Translations under genes and position numbers: made by a program
Assembly: GCA_022511205.1 (NCBI GenBank)
Contig: JAFLRY010000007.1
Coordinates: 1 to 57,837, forward strand
From: Eubacterium sp.
Lineage (GTDB): Bacteria > Bacillota > Clostridia > Oscillospirales > Acutalibacteraceae
DNA: 57,837 nucleotides
Direction: 5' to 3'
Notes under the pieces: generated by a model
The model's input: only the letters and a program-made list of their open reading frames with translations
Databases searched by the model: none
What the model was told of the DNA's origin: nothing
In this document: positions 31,410 to 40,660 of the stretch, piece after piece
Numbering within the stretch: the stretch's first letter is position 1
Layout of the letters: every line of letters begins with the position of its first letter

Positions 31410-33518
31410 TTATTCTTCAGTTGCTTCCTCGGCAGGAGCCTCTTCAGCAGGTGCTTCCTCAGCAACAGCCTCAGCAGCTTCGCCGTCATAAGCGAGCGCT
31501 TCAATTCTTTCCTCAGGCTTCTCGATAAGCTCCTTCATTGAAAGGCTTACTCTCTTCTTATCGAAATCAACCTCAGTGATCTTAACCTTAACTTCGTCAC
31601 CGATATTAAGAACGTCTGCGGGAGTCTTGATGCGATCCCAGCTGATCTGGCTGATATGGATAAGGCCGTCAATTCCGGGGATAACGTTTGCGAACGCGCC
31701 GAACGCGGCAAGGCCTACGACCTTAGCGTTTTCAACGACTGTACCAACAGGATAATCCCTCTTAAGGATCTCCCACGGATTGTCCTCGATCTTCTTGAAG
31801 CCGAGAGAGATCTTCTTATTCTCAGCGTCAAGCGCTTTAACGGTAACCTCTACCTGATCGCCAACCTTAACTACTTCTGACGGATGCTTGATTCTCGTCC
31901 AGGAAAGCTCGCTGATATGGATCATACCGTCTATTCCGCCGATATCTACAAATGCGCCATAGCTGGTGAGAGACTTAACGGTTCCTTCAATAACCATACC
32001 CTCTTCAAGTCTGTTCCAAGCGGCCTCTTCGGCGGCTTTTCTCTCTTCAACTACTACAGCTTTGATAGAGCCAACGGCTCTTCTTCTTGCGTTATTAACG
32101 TCGATAACCCTAAAGCGAACGGTTGCGCCCTTGAGAATATCAAGCTCCTGATTGCGCGGAACACCTGTAAGTGACGCGGGAACGAACACGCGAGTACCCT
32201 TAACGGCTACAAGAACGCCGCCGCGGATAACCGCCGCTACAGTGCCCTCTAAAACGTCTCCTGCTTCCTTAGCCGCAACGATATCGTCCCAGCTCTTGAA
32301 AGCGTCTGTAAGCTTCTTTGAGAGCTTAAGAACACCGTCCTGATCGTCTGTTTTCATGATGATAAGATCAAGCTCATCGCCGATCGATACAACGTCTTCG
32401 CATTTATCAAATGGCTCTGATGAGAGATCTTCAGACGAAATCACGCCTGTCTGCTTCCTTCCGGGAACGTCAACGAAAACTTCTGACGGAGTAATGTTTA
32501 CTACGATTCCCTTAACTACCTTGCTTGTGTCGTTGTCGCTAAAAGATTCTTCGAGCATTTCTGCGAAGGTTGTCTCACCATCAGCAGATGCATCGACAGC
32601 AGCCTCTTCGGCGTGATCAACAACTTCTGCTGTCTCAGCAACTTCTTCAGCTGCTTCAACTTCCTTTTCCAAAATTTCTTCGGACATGGTTTTGAGTACC
32701 TCCTTGATTATAACCGATGGCGTAGACGCCCCGGCAGTTACTCCAACTACTTCGTAAGGCGAAAGATCGATCTGCGAAAGCTCGTCTGCCGTTTCAATAA
32801 GAAAAGCAGGCGCGTTTTCAGCGCATACGTTTTTCAGCTTAACGGTATTGGATGAGTGGCGACCGCCGATAACGATCATCGCATCGCACTCCTGTGATAG
32901 AGTGCGCGCTTCTTCCTGTCTATCAGCTGTTGCACTACATATTGTATCAAATATTTCACAATTTGTATATACTTTTTTAAAAATTTTTTTACATTTTTTC
33001 CATTCTTTCATGGAAAAAGTTGTCTGAGAAACACAAATCACGCTTTTTGAAGGCTCAATTTTTTCCGAGGAAATGATTTTTTCAAGCTCCTCTTCACAGC
33101 TGAACACGAAGCTTTCACCCCTGCAATAAGAGCAGATCCCCTTCACTTCGGGGTGGTTTTCGTCTCCCGCGATAAGCGTTACGGTGCCCTCCGGCTGGGC
33201 GCCGACGATCCTGTGAATCTTCTTAACGAATGGGCAGGTGGCGTCGGTATACGGTATTTCCGCCGATTCGATCTCAGCGATAACGCTTTTTTCTACGCCG
33301 TGGGTGCGCACAACGATACCGTAGCCTTCCTCACACTCAGCAGGAGTGTCTATCGTTTTGACTCCCCTGCCTTTAAGATCGTCAACAAGCTGCTGATTGT
33401 GGATGATCGGCCCTAAGGTGCAGACCTTTTCGCCCTTTTCAACAAGCTCGTAAAGCATATTAACGGCTCTGTCAACGCCGAAACAAAATCCCGCCGTTTT
33501 CGCAAGCTTAATCTGCAT
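31410..33518 (-). CDS. ispH: IspH-ribosomal protein S1 fusion
   Basis: A 702-residue bifunctional protein. Residues 1-285 are HMB-PP reductase (IspH), the last step of the MEP isoprenoid pathway. The three iron-sulfur Cys are in GFCFGV (Cys12), DATCPFV and [10 protein letters not shown]. An acidic linker (about 285-330) leads to four S1 RNA-binding repeats (beginning near 340, 420, 505 and 590) and an Ala/Glu tail. The fusion is known in many Clostridia and is not a frameshift artefact. It follows cmk and plsC, a conserved order, and starts inside the end of plsC by 11 bp. Confidence 0.95.
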   Translation of the reverse strand: MQIKLAKTAGFCFGVDRAVNMLYELVEKGEKVCTLGPIIHNQQLVDDLKGRGVKTIDTPAECEEGYGIVVRTHGVEKSVIAEIESAEIPYTDATCPFVKKIHRIVGAQPEGTVTLIAGDENHPEVKGICSYCRGESFVFSCEEELEKIISSEKIEPSKSVICVSQTTFSMKEWKKCKKIFKKVYTNCEIFDTICSATADRQEEARTLSQECDAMIVIGGRHSSNTVKLKNVCAENAPAFLIETADELSQIDLSPYEVVGVTAGASTPSVIIKEVLKTMSEEILEKEVEAAEEVAETAEVVDHAEEAAVDASADGETTFAEMLEESFSDNDTSKVVKGIVVNITPSEVFVDVPGRKQTGVISSEDLSSEPFDKCEDVVSIGDELDLIIMKTDDQDGVLKLSKKLTDAFKSWDDIVAAKEAGDVLEGTVAAVIRGGVLVAVKGTRVFVPASLTGVPRNQELDILKGATVRFRVIDVNNARRRAVGSIKAVVVEERKAAEEAAWNRLEEGMVIEGTVKSLTSYGAFVDIGGIDGMIHISELSWTRIKHPSEVVKVGDQVEVTVKALDAENKKISLGFKKIEDNPWEILKRDYPVGTVVENAKVVGLAAFGAFANVIPGIDGLIHISQISWDRIKTPADVLNIGDEVKVKITEVDFDKKRVSLSMKELIEKPEERIEALAYDGEAAEAVAEEAPAEEAPAEEATEE

Positions 33519-34167
33519 TCCTTTCCGCCTCCCAAAGCGCGAGGATGTTATCCATTACGAGATTGGCGGCGTTCTTGATATCGGAAATCGAAGCATCCTC
33601 CTTATCAAGACCCATATCGGCAAGGGTGAGCATTTTTCCGTAGGATACGGTTACCTGCTTTCCCGCCTTTATTGGACCGTTGCAGCAAATCGCAACCGGC
33701 AAAACGGAGGCTTTCGTAGCTTTGGCAATAAGGGCAACGCCGGACTTTGCCTTTTGCGGTACGCCGTCCTTGTCCTTAACTCTCGTGCCTTCGGGGCAGA
33801 TCGCCATAACGTGACCCTCTTCGATGATTTTTTCGCCGTATTCGATAGCGGAGGTATCGCCCTTTCCGCGCCTTACGGGGAAGCCGTAAAGATGCTCAAT
33901 GACCCAGCCTACGATCGGGTTTTGGAAAAGCTCAATCTTCGCCATAAAATGAAGCGGCGGAACGTTTTTCGGGATCGCAACGAATACGGGATCGAGGGCG
34001 CTGGTGTGATTGATCGCCACTATGTATCTTTCGTTTTTATCAGTGGGAACGTTTTCAAGCCCCTTAAATTTGAGCTTATAAAGCACCTTAAACAACGGAG
34101 CGAAAACGTTTTTTACAAAGCCGTAAAATTTGTAATGCTTAACTACGGAATAATCAAAAGCCTTCAT
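33508..34167 (-). CDS. plsC: 1-acyl-glycerol-3-phosphate acyltransferase
   Basis: A 219-residue membrane-associated acyltransferase making phosphatidic acid. The HX4D motif is NHTSALDP, and the glycerol-phosphate binding motif is PEGTR. The hydrophobic N-terminal helix is modest. The gene overlaps the cmk stop by one base and the ispH-S1 start by 11 bp. The cmk-plsC-ispH/rpsA cluster is a standard clostridial operon. Confidence 0.94.
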   Translation of the reverse strand: MKAFDYSVVKHYKFYGFVKNVFAPLFKVLYKLKFKGLENVPTDKNERYIVAINHTSALDPVFVAIPKNVPPLHFMAKIELFQNPIVGWVIEHLYGFPVRRGKGDTSAIEYGEKIIEEGHVMAICPEGTRVKDKDGVPQKAKSGVALIAKATKASVLPVAICCNGPIKAGKQVTVSYGKMLTLADMGLDKEDASISDIKNAANLVMDNILALWEAERNAD

Positions 34168-34829
34168 TATTTTTCCCCTTTTACAATTTTTATGATAAGC
34201 TCAATGCTTTCCTCTAACGTCAAACTGGAGGTATCAGCCAAAACGGAGTCCTCACAGGGCTTCATCGGCGCGATCTCACGGTGGCTGTCCTGATAATCAC
34301 GCTGATTCACGTCTGCCAAAACCTCTTCAAAGGTAACCTTTTCGCCTTTTTCGATAAGCTCCTTATATCTTCTTTCGGCTCTGCATTCAGGCGAAGCGGT
34401 GAGGAAAATTTTCACGTCCGCGTTTGGAAGGACCACGGAACCGATATCACGCCCGTCCATAATAACGTTGTTCTTTCTCGCGATCTCTCTTTGAAGCTCA
34501 AGGAGAAACGCGCGAACAGCAGGAACGCTCGAAACCTTGGAAGCGCCCATTGAGATCTCGGGAGTGCGGATAAGGGCGGAAACGTCTTCGCCGTTTAAGA
34601 TAACGCACTGACTGCCGTTTTCGTCAAATGCGAGGCTGACGGTGGTATCGTCAAGCATTTTGATAAGCTTCACATCATCATGTAAAACGCCGTTTCTTAC
34701 GGCATTTAAGGCTATCGCCCTGTAAAGCGCACCGGTATCAACGTAAATAAAGCCGAGCTTTTTTGAAGCCGCCTTTGCTATCGTGCTTTTGCCCGCTCCG
34801 GCAGGTCCGTCTATCGCAACGTTAATCAT
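34167..34829 (-). CDS. cmk: Cytidylate kinase
   Basis: A 220-residue P-loop kinase converting CMP/dCMP to the diphosphate. GPAGAGKST (8-16) is the P-loop. The CMP-binding region contains VDTGALYRA and MDGRDIGSVV; the lid has ASPECRAERRYKEL. ATG 34829 follows AAGGAGAATAATTT. It is complete and ordinary, third in the oxidoreductase-cmk-plsC-ispH/S1 operon. Confidence 0.96.
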   Translation of the reverse strand: MINVAIDGPAGAGKSTIAKAASKKLGFIYVDTGALYRAIALNAVRNGVLHDDVKLIKMLDDTTVSLAFDENGSQCVILNGEDVSALIRTPEISMGASKVSSVPAVRAFLLELQREIARKNNVIMDGRDIGSVVLPNADVKIFLTASPECRAERRYKELIEKGEKVTFEEVLADVNQRDYQDSHREIAPMKPCEDSVLADTSSLTLEESIELIIKIVKGEK

Positions 34830-34874
34830 AAATTATTCTCCTTATCATTATAAATCGGTCGATTGCCGATCATT

Positions 34875-36098
34875 TTACATACTCTGCCCGCAGAGAACGC
34901 CCGTTGAAAAGGCAATCTGCAAATTAAAGCCGCCCGTGTACGCGTCCACGTCTATAACTTCGCCCGCAAAATAAAGATTTTTGACAAGCTTTGAATTCAT
35001 CGTCTTTGGATTTATCTCCTTAACGTTAACGCCGCCGCCTGTTACGATCGCGGCATCTATATCGTAAAAATCGGTTATTTTCAATTCGAGATTTTTTATC
35101 AATTTACCAAGATTCAGTCTTTCTGTTCGACTGATAGAATTGACTTTTCGTGATGGCTCAATTCCGCTCAGCTCAACAATCACCGGAATAAGCTTTTTCG
35201 GAAGCAGAGCCGAAAGCGAATTGATAAAATCTTTATTGCTGTTTTCGCCGAAATCGCGCTGAAGCCTGTTGTCAAGCGTTGCTTCGTCGAGGGCGGGCTT
35301 CAAATCAATTATCAAACGATAATCCGATTTTTCGATTTCGTTTATATGGCTTGAAGCCGAGAGTACCACAGGCCCGCTTATCCCGAAATGGGTGAAAAGC
35401 ATTTCGCCGAAGTCCTTATAAACAGTCTTTCCGTTCCTTTGCAGTTTAATAGATATATTTCTAAGGCTCAAGCCCTGCAATCTCGGAATAAAATTATTGG
35501 CGCAAACGAGCGGAACGAGCCTCGGCACTATTTTAGTGACGGTATGCCCCACCGATCTCGCAAGCGAATAACCGTCCCCGGTTGAGCCGGTGGCGGGATA
35601 GCTTTTACCGCCGGTGCATATTGCCACCGCGTCGCAGGGAATTCTTTCGCCGTTTTCAAGTACAACGGAATTGATCGTTTCGCCGTCAAAATCAAAGGCT
35701 TTAACAGTTCCCGTTATAATTTTAGCGCCGTCGGCTTTTGCGTTTTTTACAAGCGCGTCTACGATATCGACCGCCTTGTCGGAAGCGGGGAACGCTCTGT
35801 TTCCTCTTTCGATTTTGGTTTCAACGCCCAGTTCCTCAAAAAAAGCGATGGTATCATACGGCATAAAGTTTGAGAATGCCGAATAAAGAAATCTCGGATT
35901 AGTGGGAACGTTTGAAATAAGCTCCTCCATATCAAAGCAGGCGTTGGTGAAATTGCATCTGCCCTTTCCCGAGATCATAACCTTTCTCGCAGGGCGTGGC
36001 ATTTTTTCTATAACGGTAACGTCGTTACCCTTTTTAGCGCTTTCGGCGGCGGCCATTAAGCCCGACGCTCCCGCGCCTATAATAACGATCTTTTTCAT
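34875..36098 (-). CDS. BaiN/HI0933-family flavoprotein
   Basis: A 407-residue FAD-dependent oxidoreductase. The dinucleotide fold begins IIGAGASGLMAAAESAKKG. The family signature GKGRCNFTNA follows near residue 45. ICTGGKSYPATGSTGDGY and the C-terminal FAGEVIDVDAYTGGFNLQIAFSTG, which binds FAD, are all intact. The family is large; one characterised member (BaiN) reduces bile-acid intermediates, but most have no known substrate, so bile-acid activity should not be assumed. The start is ATG 36098 behind AAGAGGATATA. It is the first gene of the cmk operon. Confidence 0.9.
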   Translation of the reverse strand: MKKIVIIGAGASGLMAAAESAKKGNDVTVIEKMPRPARKVMISGKGRCNFTNACFDMEELISNVPTNPRFLYSAFSNFMPYDTIAFFEELGVETKIERGNRAFPASDKAVDIVDALVKNAKADGAKIITGTVKAFDFDGETINSVVLENGERIPCDAVAICTGGKSYPATGSTGDGYSLARSVGHTVTKIVPRLVPLVCANNFIPRLQGLSLRNISIKLQRNGKTVYKDFGEMLFTHFGISGPVVLSASSHINEIEKSDYRLIIDLKPALDEATLDNRLQRDFGENSNKDFINSLSALLPKKLIPVIVELSGIEPSRKVNSISRTERLNLGKLIKNLELKITDFYDIDAAIVTGGGVNVKEINPKTMNSKLVKNLYFAGEVIDVDAYTGGFNLQIAFSTGVLCGQSM

Positions 36099-36139
36099 TA
36101 TATCCTCTTATGGTTTATTCATTTCCCTGTGTTATTCCT

Positions 36140-37189
36140 TTAAAAATTGTGATATTCTTTCCTAACAATTAATGATGTAAGCCGTGGATATTGAGGTGCG
36201 TGATCCAGCACGTAATAACACATTGCTCCGAAAATCCAATATATAAAACAAGCAAACCAAAAGCCAAATATATTTACTATACGCCTATGTTGATAGACAT
36301 CTAAAGAGATATCAAATGTTGCATAAGTATTTTCTTCACTTTTTATTTGCCATATGCAAGCTCGAGGATTTGCTGAAGTAGACCATTGCTCATGAACAAC
36401 CTGAAATAATTGTTGCTCTTGAATTTCAATCTGAAGATCTTGAAAATTAGAAACTGCTTTTTCTGGAATCCATAAAATACCTTGCTCTGTTTCAAATTGA
36501 ATATCTTTAAAGCTCTGTTCACAATTCAGTATTTCTATGGTTGTTTCTTCTAATTCAGTGGGAGGAAAAGCTGTCGTGTAATAATCAGCTGTAGCTGCTA
36601 CAGCAAATCCGAGAAGAGCAATTCCGGGGATACAAAAAAGTATGATCATCGGCCATGGATTTAAAATATAGCCATGAAATATTCCGCCATGAGAATCGGG
36701 GATACAAGAGCCTTTACCACTTTTAATATACATTGTATTGGCAAAACTTAGAAATTCTTGAGCGCCAATTGCTAATCCATCTACCCTTACACTGCCGGTT
36801 TTCATTTTTAATGTGTACCCTGTCCCAGCACTTGGTATTACGCTTTGAATATCTGTATAATAATATATTCTCTTAAAAAAGAATTTTTTTACGCAAAACT
36901 GCTGTTCATTATAAACAATACATAGACTATTGTATGCTAACAATAACACCAAGGATAGCACTGCAACACAGATTAATACAACCCAGATCAGAGGATGTAT
37001 TGAAAAAAAGAAACTACCGATAATCAAAATTCCGGCTAATATTGCGCCACAGTTGCCAAGAATGCAGAGGATCTTTGGCATACAAACAATATTTTCTTTA
37101 GGTATTTCTTCCTTTTTAATACTGGAAATAAACCATCTTACAAAAATAGGGATAACAAGTGTTATAATAATAATTTGAACTAATGACAT
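36140..37189 (-). CDS. Membrane protein of unknown function (PH-like middle domain)
   Basis: A 349-residue protein. About five membrane segments are predicted by eye (near 4-24, 44-66, 68-92, 180-205 and 315-338). Between segments three and four, FCVKKFFFKRIYYYTDIQSV and GYTLKMKTGSVRVDG look like a bacterial PH-type domain. A large extracytoplasmic domain (about 210-310) follows, with EWSTSANP-like loops. I do not recognise the family. The gene is clearly more AT-rich than its neighbours, has its own perfect-consensus promoter, and sits between housekeeping genes, so recent acquisition is possible. ATG 37189 follows AGGTGAACGGATA. Confidence 0.7.
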   Translation of the reverse strand: MSLVQIIIITLVIPIFVRWFISSIKKEEIPKENIVCMPKILCILGNCGAILAGILIIGSFFFSIHPLIWVVLICVAVLSLVLLLAYNSLCIVYNEQQFCVKKFFFKRIYYYTDIQSVIPSAGTGYTLKMKTGSVRVDGLAIGAQEFLSFANTMYIKSGKGSCIPDSHGGIFHGYILNPWPMIILFCIPGIALLGFAVAATADYYTTAFPPTELEETTIEILNCEQSFKDIQFETEQGILWIPEKAVSNFQDLQIEIQEQQLFQVVHEQWSTSANPRACIWQIKSEENTYATFDISLDVYQHRRIVNIFGFWFACFIYWIFGAMCYYVLDHAPQYPRLTSLIVRKEYHNF

Positions 37190-37200
37190 TATCCGTTCAC

Positions 37201-37284
37201 CTACTTTACAGCATATTTATGTGAAATGTCCCAGGCCATCAGTGTTCCCGTAACCGAAGAAATGCTACGTGCTATATTAATCAT
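37201..37284 (-). CDS. Possible 27-residue leader ORF
   Basis: ATG 37284 to TAG 37201 encodes a peptide starting MINIARSISSVTGTL. Its stop lies within the ribosome site of the downstream membrane-protein gene, a configuration that can couple translation. Its own ribosome site (TTAGAG) is weak, and a 9-10-bp hairpin (37289-37319) lies just upstream. It may be a leader peptide or a gene remnant. Confidence 0.35.
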   Translation of the reverse strand: MINIARSISSVTGTLMAWDISHKYAVK

Positions 37285-37353
37285 TTTTGTACCAACACTC
37301 TAAAGTTTGGGTGTGGTACTGCTGGCAATTTTCATTAAACGGAAGACAGTTTA

Positions 37354-37382
37354 ATTATAAATTAATCCTCAAAGGTTGTCAA
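37354..37382 (-). promoter_or_regulatory. Perfect-consensus promoter inside the 3' end of the ABC-F gene
   Basis: Minus strand: -35 TTGACA (37377-37382), 17-bp spacer, -10 TATAAT (37354-37359). It overlaps the last codons of the ABC-F gene and gives the membrane-protein gene a leader of about 155 nt. Confidence 0.82.
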
Positions 37383-39254
37383 TTCCTCGGAGATCTCTTC
37401 CCATTCAAGATAGAGCACGTCCCGCTCCTCGGTCGCTTTTTGAAACGCCTCGGTTATCTCCATAAGCTCCTCGTAGGGCGGATTGGAATTCAGCTGTTTC
37501 TCTAATTCGGCCGCCTTCTCCTCGGCTTCCTCGATAGCCTGCTCAATGCGTGAAAGCCTTGTGTTCAGCTTTCTGAGATTGCTGGCGCGTTCCTTTTTCA
37601 GCTTATAATCATTTACCTTGGCGGGTGCTTCCTTCTTCTTCTTCTCCTGCACGGCTACGAAGCGTTTTTCTGCGTAATCATCGTAATTACCAAGATAGTG
37701 ATTCACTCCGTTCGGTGTAAGTTCCAGAATAGAGGTTGCAAGCTTATTGATAAAATATCTGTCGTGTGAAACGATAAGCATAGTGCCGCTGTATTCAAGA
37801 AGCGTGTTTTCAAGCTCGTCACGCGAAAACGCGTCAAGGTGATTCGTAGGCTCGTCAAGCAGCAGGAAATTAAATTTGCCAAGCATCAATTTGAGAAGCG
37901 CGATTCTCGCCCGCTCGCCGCCTGAACATTTTTCAAGCACTCTGTAGACCTCGTCGCCCTTGAAAAGAAAAGCCGCAAGGGCGTTTCTGATCTTCGTTTC
38001 GGTGAGATACGGAAAGGCGCTCCAAACCTCGTCTATCGCCGTTTTGCTGAGATCAAGCTTAGCCTGCACCTGATCGAAATAGCCCGTAAATAGATTCGCG
38101 CCGAATTTAAATTTTCCGCTGTCGGCGAAATGATCCTTCATCAATATTTTTAGAAGCGTTGTCTTTCCGCAGCCGTTATCGCCCAAAAGGAAAACCCGCT
38201 CTCCCCTTTTTATATTGAACGAAACGTTATCGAAAATCTTTTTATCGCCGAAGGATTTTGAAAGCTCCGAAACCTCCAGCACATCCTCGCCTGAAACGCA
38301 TTTCGGCGTGAAATCAAACCGTATTTTTTGCGCCGCGGAATCGGGCGCTACCATCTGCGCCTTTATTCTTTCAATGACCTTTTCCTTGCTTTCAGCGGTC
38401 TTGATATTTTTCTCCCTGTTCCATTGGCGCTGCTGAGCGATTATGCCCTCAATGCGCTCAATTTCCTTTAAATCGTTTTCGTATTTCTCCCTTATTGCCT
38501 TTTGCTCCGCTTCCTTTTTAACGAGAAATTCGGAATAATTACCCTTGTAACAGCGAAGCTTTTGATTATCAAGCTCTATGGTTTTATTGGTGACCTTATC
38601 AAGAAAATATCTGTCGTGGGAAACGACGATAAACGATCCCGTAAATGAAAGCAGGAAGCTTTCAAGCCATTCAACCGCGCTGATATCAAGGTGGTTCGTA
38701 GGCTCGTCAAGGAGCAATAGATCAGCTTTAGAAAGCAAAAGCTTCGCAAGAATAAGCTTTGATTTCTGCCCGCCGGAAAGCTTTGAGGTGGGCATATCAA
38801 AATCCTTTTCCTCAAAGCCGAGACCGATCAGGCTTGAGCGGGTCAGGCTTTTATAGGTCAGCCCGCCGTTCTTCTGAAACTCGTTCGTGAGCGTATCCTG
38901 CCTCGCTATAAGGTCATGAGAGGCGTTCTTCGTGAGTTTTTCAGCGATATCATCAAGTTCCTTCTCCATTTCAATTAAATCGCTGAAAACGGAAATAAGC
39001 TCGTTATAAACCGTTTTATTTTCCGAGCAGGTATGCTGCTCCATATAGCCTACCTTGACGTTTTTGCCGATAAAACATCCGCCGCTGTCCGGCAGATATT
39101 CGCCTTTTATCACCTTGAAAAGCGAGGTCTTGCCCGCGCCGTTTACGCCCACGAGCCCCACTCTGTCCTTATCGAAAACGTCAAAGGAAATATCCCTGAA
39201 TATGGTGTTTTCGCCGAAGGACAAGGTTAAATTTTGCACGCTTACTGCCGCCAT
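37362..39254 (-). CDS. ABC-F family ATPase
   Basis: A 630-residue soluble protein with two ABC domains and no membrane part. Walker A sequences are GVNGAGKTS and GDNGCGKTT. Signatures are LSGGQKSKL and CSGGERARI, and Walker B sequences LLLLDEPTNHLD and FLLLDEPTNHLD both carry the catalytic Glu. The P-site linker lies between (about 235-310), and a C-terminal coiled coil (about 545-625) is present. ABC-F proteins act on the ribosome, rescuing stalled complexes; some give antibiotic resistance, but this has the general YdiF/Uup-like form. I prefer ATG 39254 over TTG 39272 (AAAGG upstream fits either). Confidence 0.94.
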   Translation of the reverse strand: MAAVSVQNLTLSFGENTIFRDISFDVFDKDRVGLVGVNGAGKTSLFKVIKGEYLPDSGGCFIGKNVKVGYMEQHTCSENKTVYNELISVFSDLIEMEKELDDIAEKLTKNASHDLIARQDTLTNEFQKNGGLTYKSLTRSSLIGLGFEEKDFDMPTSKLSGGQKSKLILAKLLLSKADLLLLDEPTNHLDISAVEWLESFLLSFTGSFIVVSHDRYFLDKVTNKTIELDNQKLRCYKGNYSEFLVKKEAEQKAIREKYENDLKEIERIEGIIAQQRQWNREKNIKTAESKEKVIERIKAQMVAPDSAAQKIRFDFTPKCVSGEDVLEVSELSKSFGDKKIFDNVSFNIKRGERVFLLGDNGCGKTTLLKILMKDHFADSGKFKFGANLFTGYFDQVQAKLDLSKTAIDEVWSAFPYLTETKIRNALAAFLFKGDEVYRVLEKCSGGERARIALLKLMLGKFNFLLLDEPTNHLDAFSRDELENTLLEYSGTMLIVSHDRYFINKLATSILELTPNGVNHYLGNYDDYAEKRFVAVQEKKKKEAPAKVNDYKLKKERASNLRKLNTRLSRIEQAIEEAEEKAAELEKQLNSNPPYEELMEITEAFQKATEERDVLYLEWEEISEELTTFED

Positions 39255-39302
39255 TTCCCTGTTACCTTTCAAAAATATAATGATATTTTACACCATTACG
39301 GC

Positions 39303-39331
39303 TTGAATGTGAAGCAAAATTTTGATATAGT
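39303..39331 (+). promoter_or_regulatory. Promoter of manA
   Basis: -35 TTGAAT (39303-39308), 17-bp spacer, -10 TATAGT (39326-39331), 35 bp ahead of the start codon. Confidence 0.6.
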
Positions 39332-39365
39332 TAATTAAAACTTCATATAAAAAGGATAAAATAAT

Positions 39366-40319
39366 ATGGAAATACTTAAATTAAGTCCTGTTTTCAAGGA
39401 TTACATATGGGGCGGAACAAGGCTCAGAGACGATTTCGGCTACGATTGCAATATTGATCCCGTTGCCGAGGGCTGGATGCTTTCCTGCCATAAGGACGGA
39501 AAAAGCACGATAGACGGCGGTGAATTCAACGGCGAAGCCCTTGAGGATATCATTGAAAAATATGGAAAAATCAATGTTGTAGGCACGAGGGCCGCCGACT
39601 TCCCATATTTTCCCGTACTCATCAAGCTGATAGACGCTAAGGATAATCTTTCCATTCAGGTTCACCCCGATAACGATTACGCTCAAAGGGTGGAACACGA
39701 ATTCGGAAAAACCGAAATATGGTACGTTCTCGACGCCACCGACGACGCGAAGCTGATCTACGGCTTCAAGGAAAAAATTTCCTCAGAGGAATTTAAAGCC
39801 GCAATTGAGAATAATACGCTTATGGACGTACTCAACGTTGTAAACGTAAAAAAAGGCGATCTCTTCTTCATTGAGGCGGGCACTGTTCACGCCATCGGCA
39901 AGGGCGCACTGATCGCTGAGATCCAGCAAAACAGCAATTCCACTTACCGTGTTTACGATTACGGCAGAGTCGGCAAGGACGGCAAGCCGAGAGAGCTTCA
40001 TATCAAAAAAGCGGTTGACGTTTCCAAAACCGAGCCGGCAAAATATGAGATAAAGCCCTTCGGCGAGGAAACAAAAACTAACGGCGGAACGGCTCAGCTT
40101 CTCACAAAATGCGATCTGTTCACCGTTAACCGCTATGTGATCAAATCAAAAATGATTTTTGAAGCTGATGAAAAAAGCTTTGATCACGTTCTCGTTTTAA
40201 ACGGAAACGGAGCTATCGATAATCAGCCCTTCAAAAAGGGAGACAGCTTTTTCATTCCCGCAAATTTCGGCAAATATGAGATTTCGGGAGACGCGGAAAT
40301 TTTGATCACCAACATTTAG
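39366..40319 (+). CDS. manA: Mannose-6-phosphate isomerase, class I
   Basis: A 317-residue zinc enzyme interconverting mannose-6-P and fructose-6-P. The start KDYIWGGTRLRDDF and the zinc site in LSIQVHPDN followed by KTEIWYVLD are family hallmarks. A third segment, IEAGTVHAIGKG, supplies the last His. The C-terminal cupin is short, as in Firmicutes ManA/Pmi. ATG 39366 follows AAAGGATAAAATAAT. The gene is monocistronic, with its own promoter and a terminator just after. Confidence 0.95.
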   Translation: MEILKLSPVFKDYIWGGTRLRDDFGYDCNIDPVAEGWMLSCHKDGKSTIDGGEFNGEALEDIIEKYGKINVVGTRAADFPYFPVLIKLIDAKDNLSIQVHPDNDYAQRVEHEFGKTEIWYVLDATDDAKLIYGFKEKISSEEFKAAIENNTLMDVLNVVNVKKGDLFFIEAGTVHAIGKGALIAEIQQNSNSTYRVYDYGRVGKDGKPRELHIKKAVDVSKTEPAKYEIKPFGEETKTNGGTAQLLTKCDLFTVNRYVIKSKMIFEADEKSFDHVLVLNGNGAIDNQPFKKGDSFFIPANFGKYEISGDAEILITNI

Positions 40320-40338
40320 AATCATCAAAATGAATAAA

Positions 40339-40376
40339 AAGCCGTTGGTATGGGTAACATACTAACGACTTTTTTA
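40339..40376 (+). terminator. Terminator of manA
   Basis: A stem of about 14 bp with two mismatches (AAGCCGTTGGTATG with CATACTAACGACTT), 5-nt loop, then TTTTTTATTT. It lies between manA and the DUF378 gene, whose start is only 16 bp further on. Confidence 0.82.
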
Positions 40377-40391
40377 TTTGGAGATGATAAA

Positions 40392-40601
40392 ATGAGTATT
40401 ATAAACAGAATCGCGTTAATCCTGAACATTATCGGCGGACTTAACTGGGGTCTGATCGGTCTTTTCAAATTCGATCTCGTTGCATGGATCTGCGGCGGTC
40501 AGGATACTGTTTTCGCAAGAATTATTTACTGCATAGTAGGTCTCGCGGCGATCTGGTGCATCAGCCTTCTGTTCAGAAGCAATTCTATTGTTGAAGAATA
40601 A
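40392..40601 (+). CDS. DUF378 small membrane protein (YuzA-like)
   Basis: A 69-residue protein of two membrane helices. Its start, IINRIALILNIIGGLNWGLIGLFKFD, is the DUF378 hallmark (the NWGLIGLF part is near invariant). The second helix is IIYCIVGLAAIWCISLLF. I placed the start at ATG 40392, which has TTTGGAG 8 nt upstream; a longer in-frame reading from 40350 would begin inside the manA terminator. No convincing promoter exists between terminator and start, so it may rely on readthrough from manA. Function unknown. Confidence 0.88.
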   Translation: MSIINRIALILNIIGGLNWGLIGLFKFDLVAWICGGQDTVFARIIYCIVGLAAIWCISLLFRSNSIVEE

Positions 40602-40660
40602 AAAGTTCAATTTTTCAACGGCAGGAGCAAGTCCCTGCCATACATATTTTATTAAACAAA

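Noticed and set aside
37289-37319. GTACCA...TGGTAC hairpin as a terminator or T-box remnant
   Set aside because: No T-run on either strand and no TGGTACCACGG-like T-box core; kept only as part of the leader description.
40620-40639. GGCAGG/CCTGCC hairpin between DUF378 and sigE as a terminator
   Set aside because: Only 6 bp and followed by ATACATATTTT on plus and GTTGAAAAATT on minus; too weak to call.
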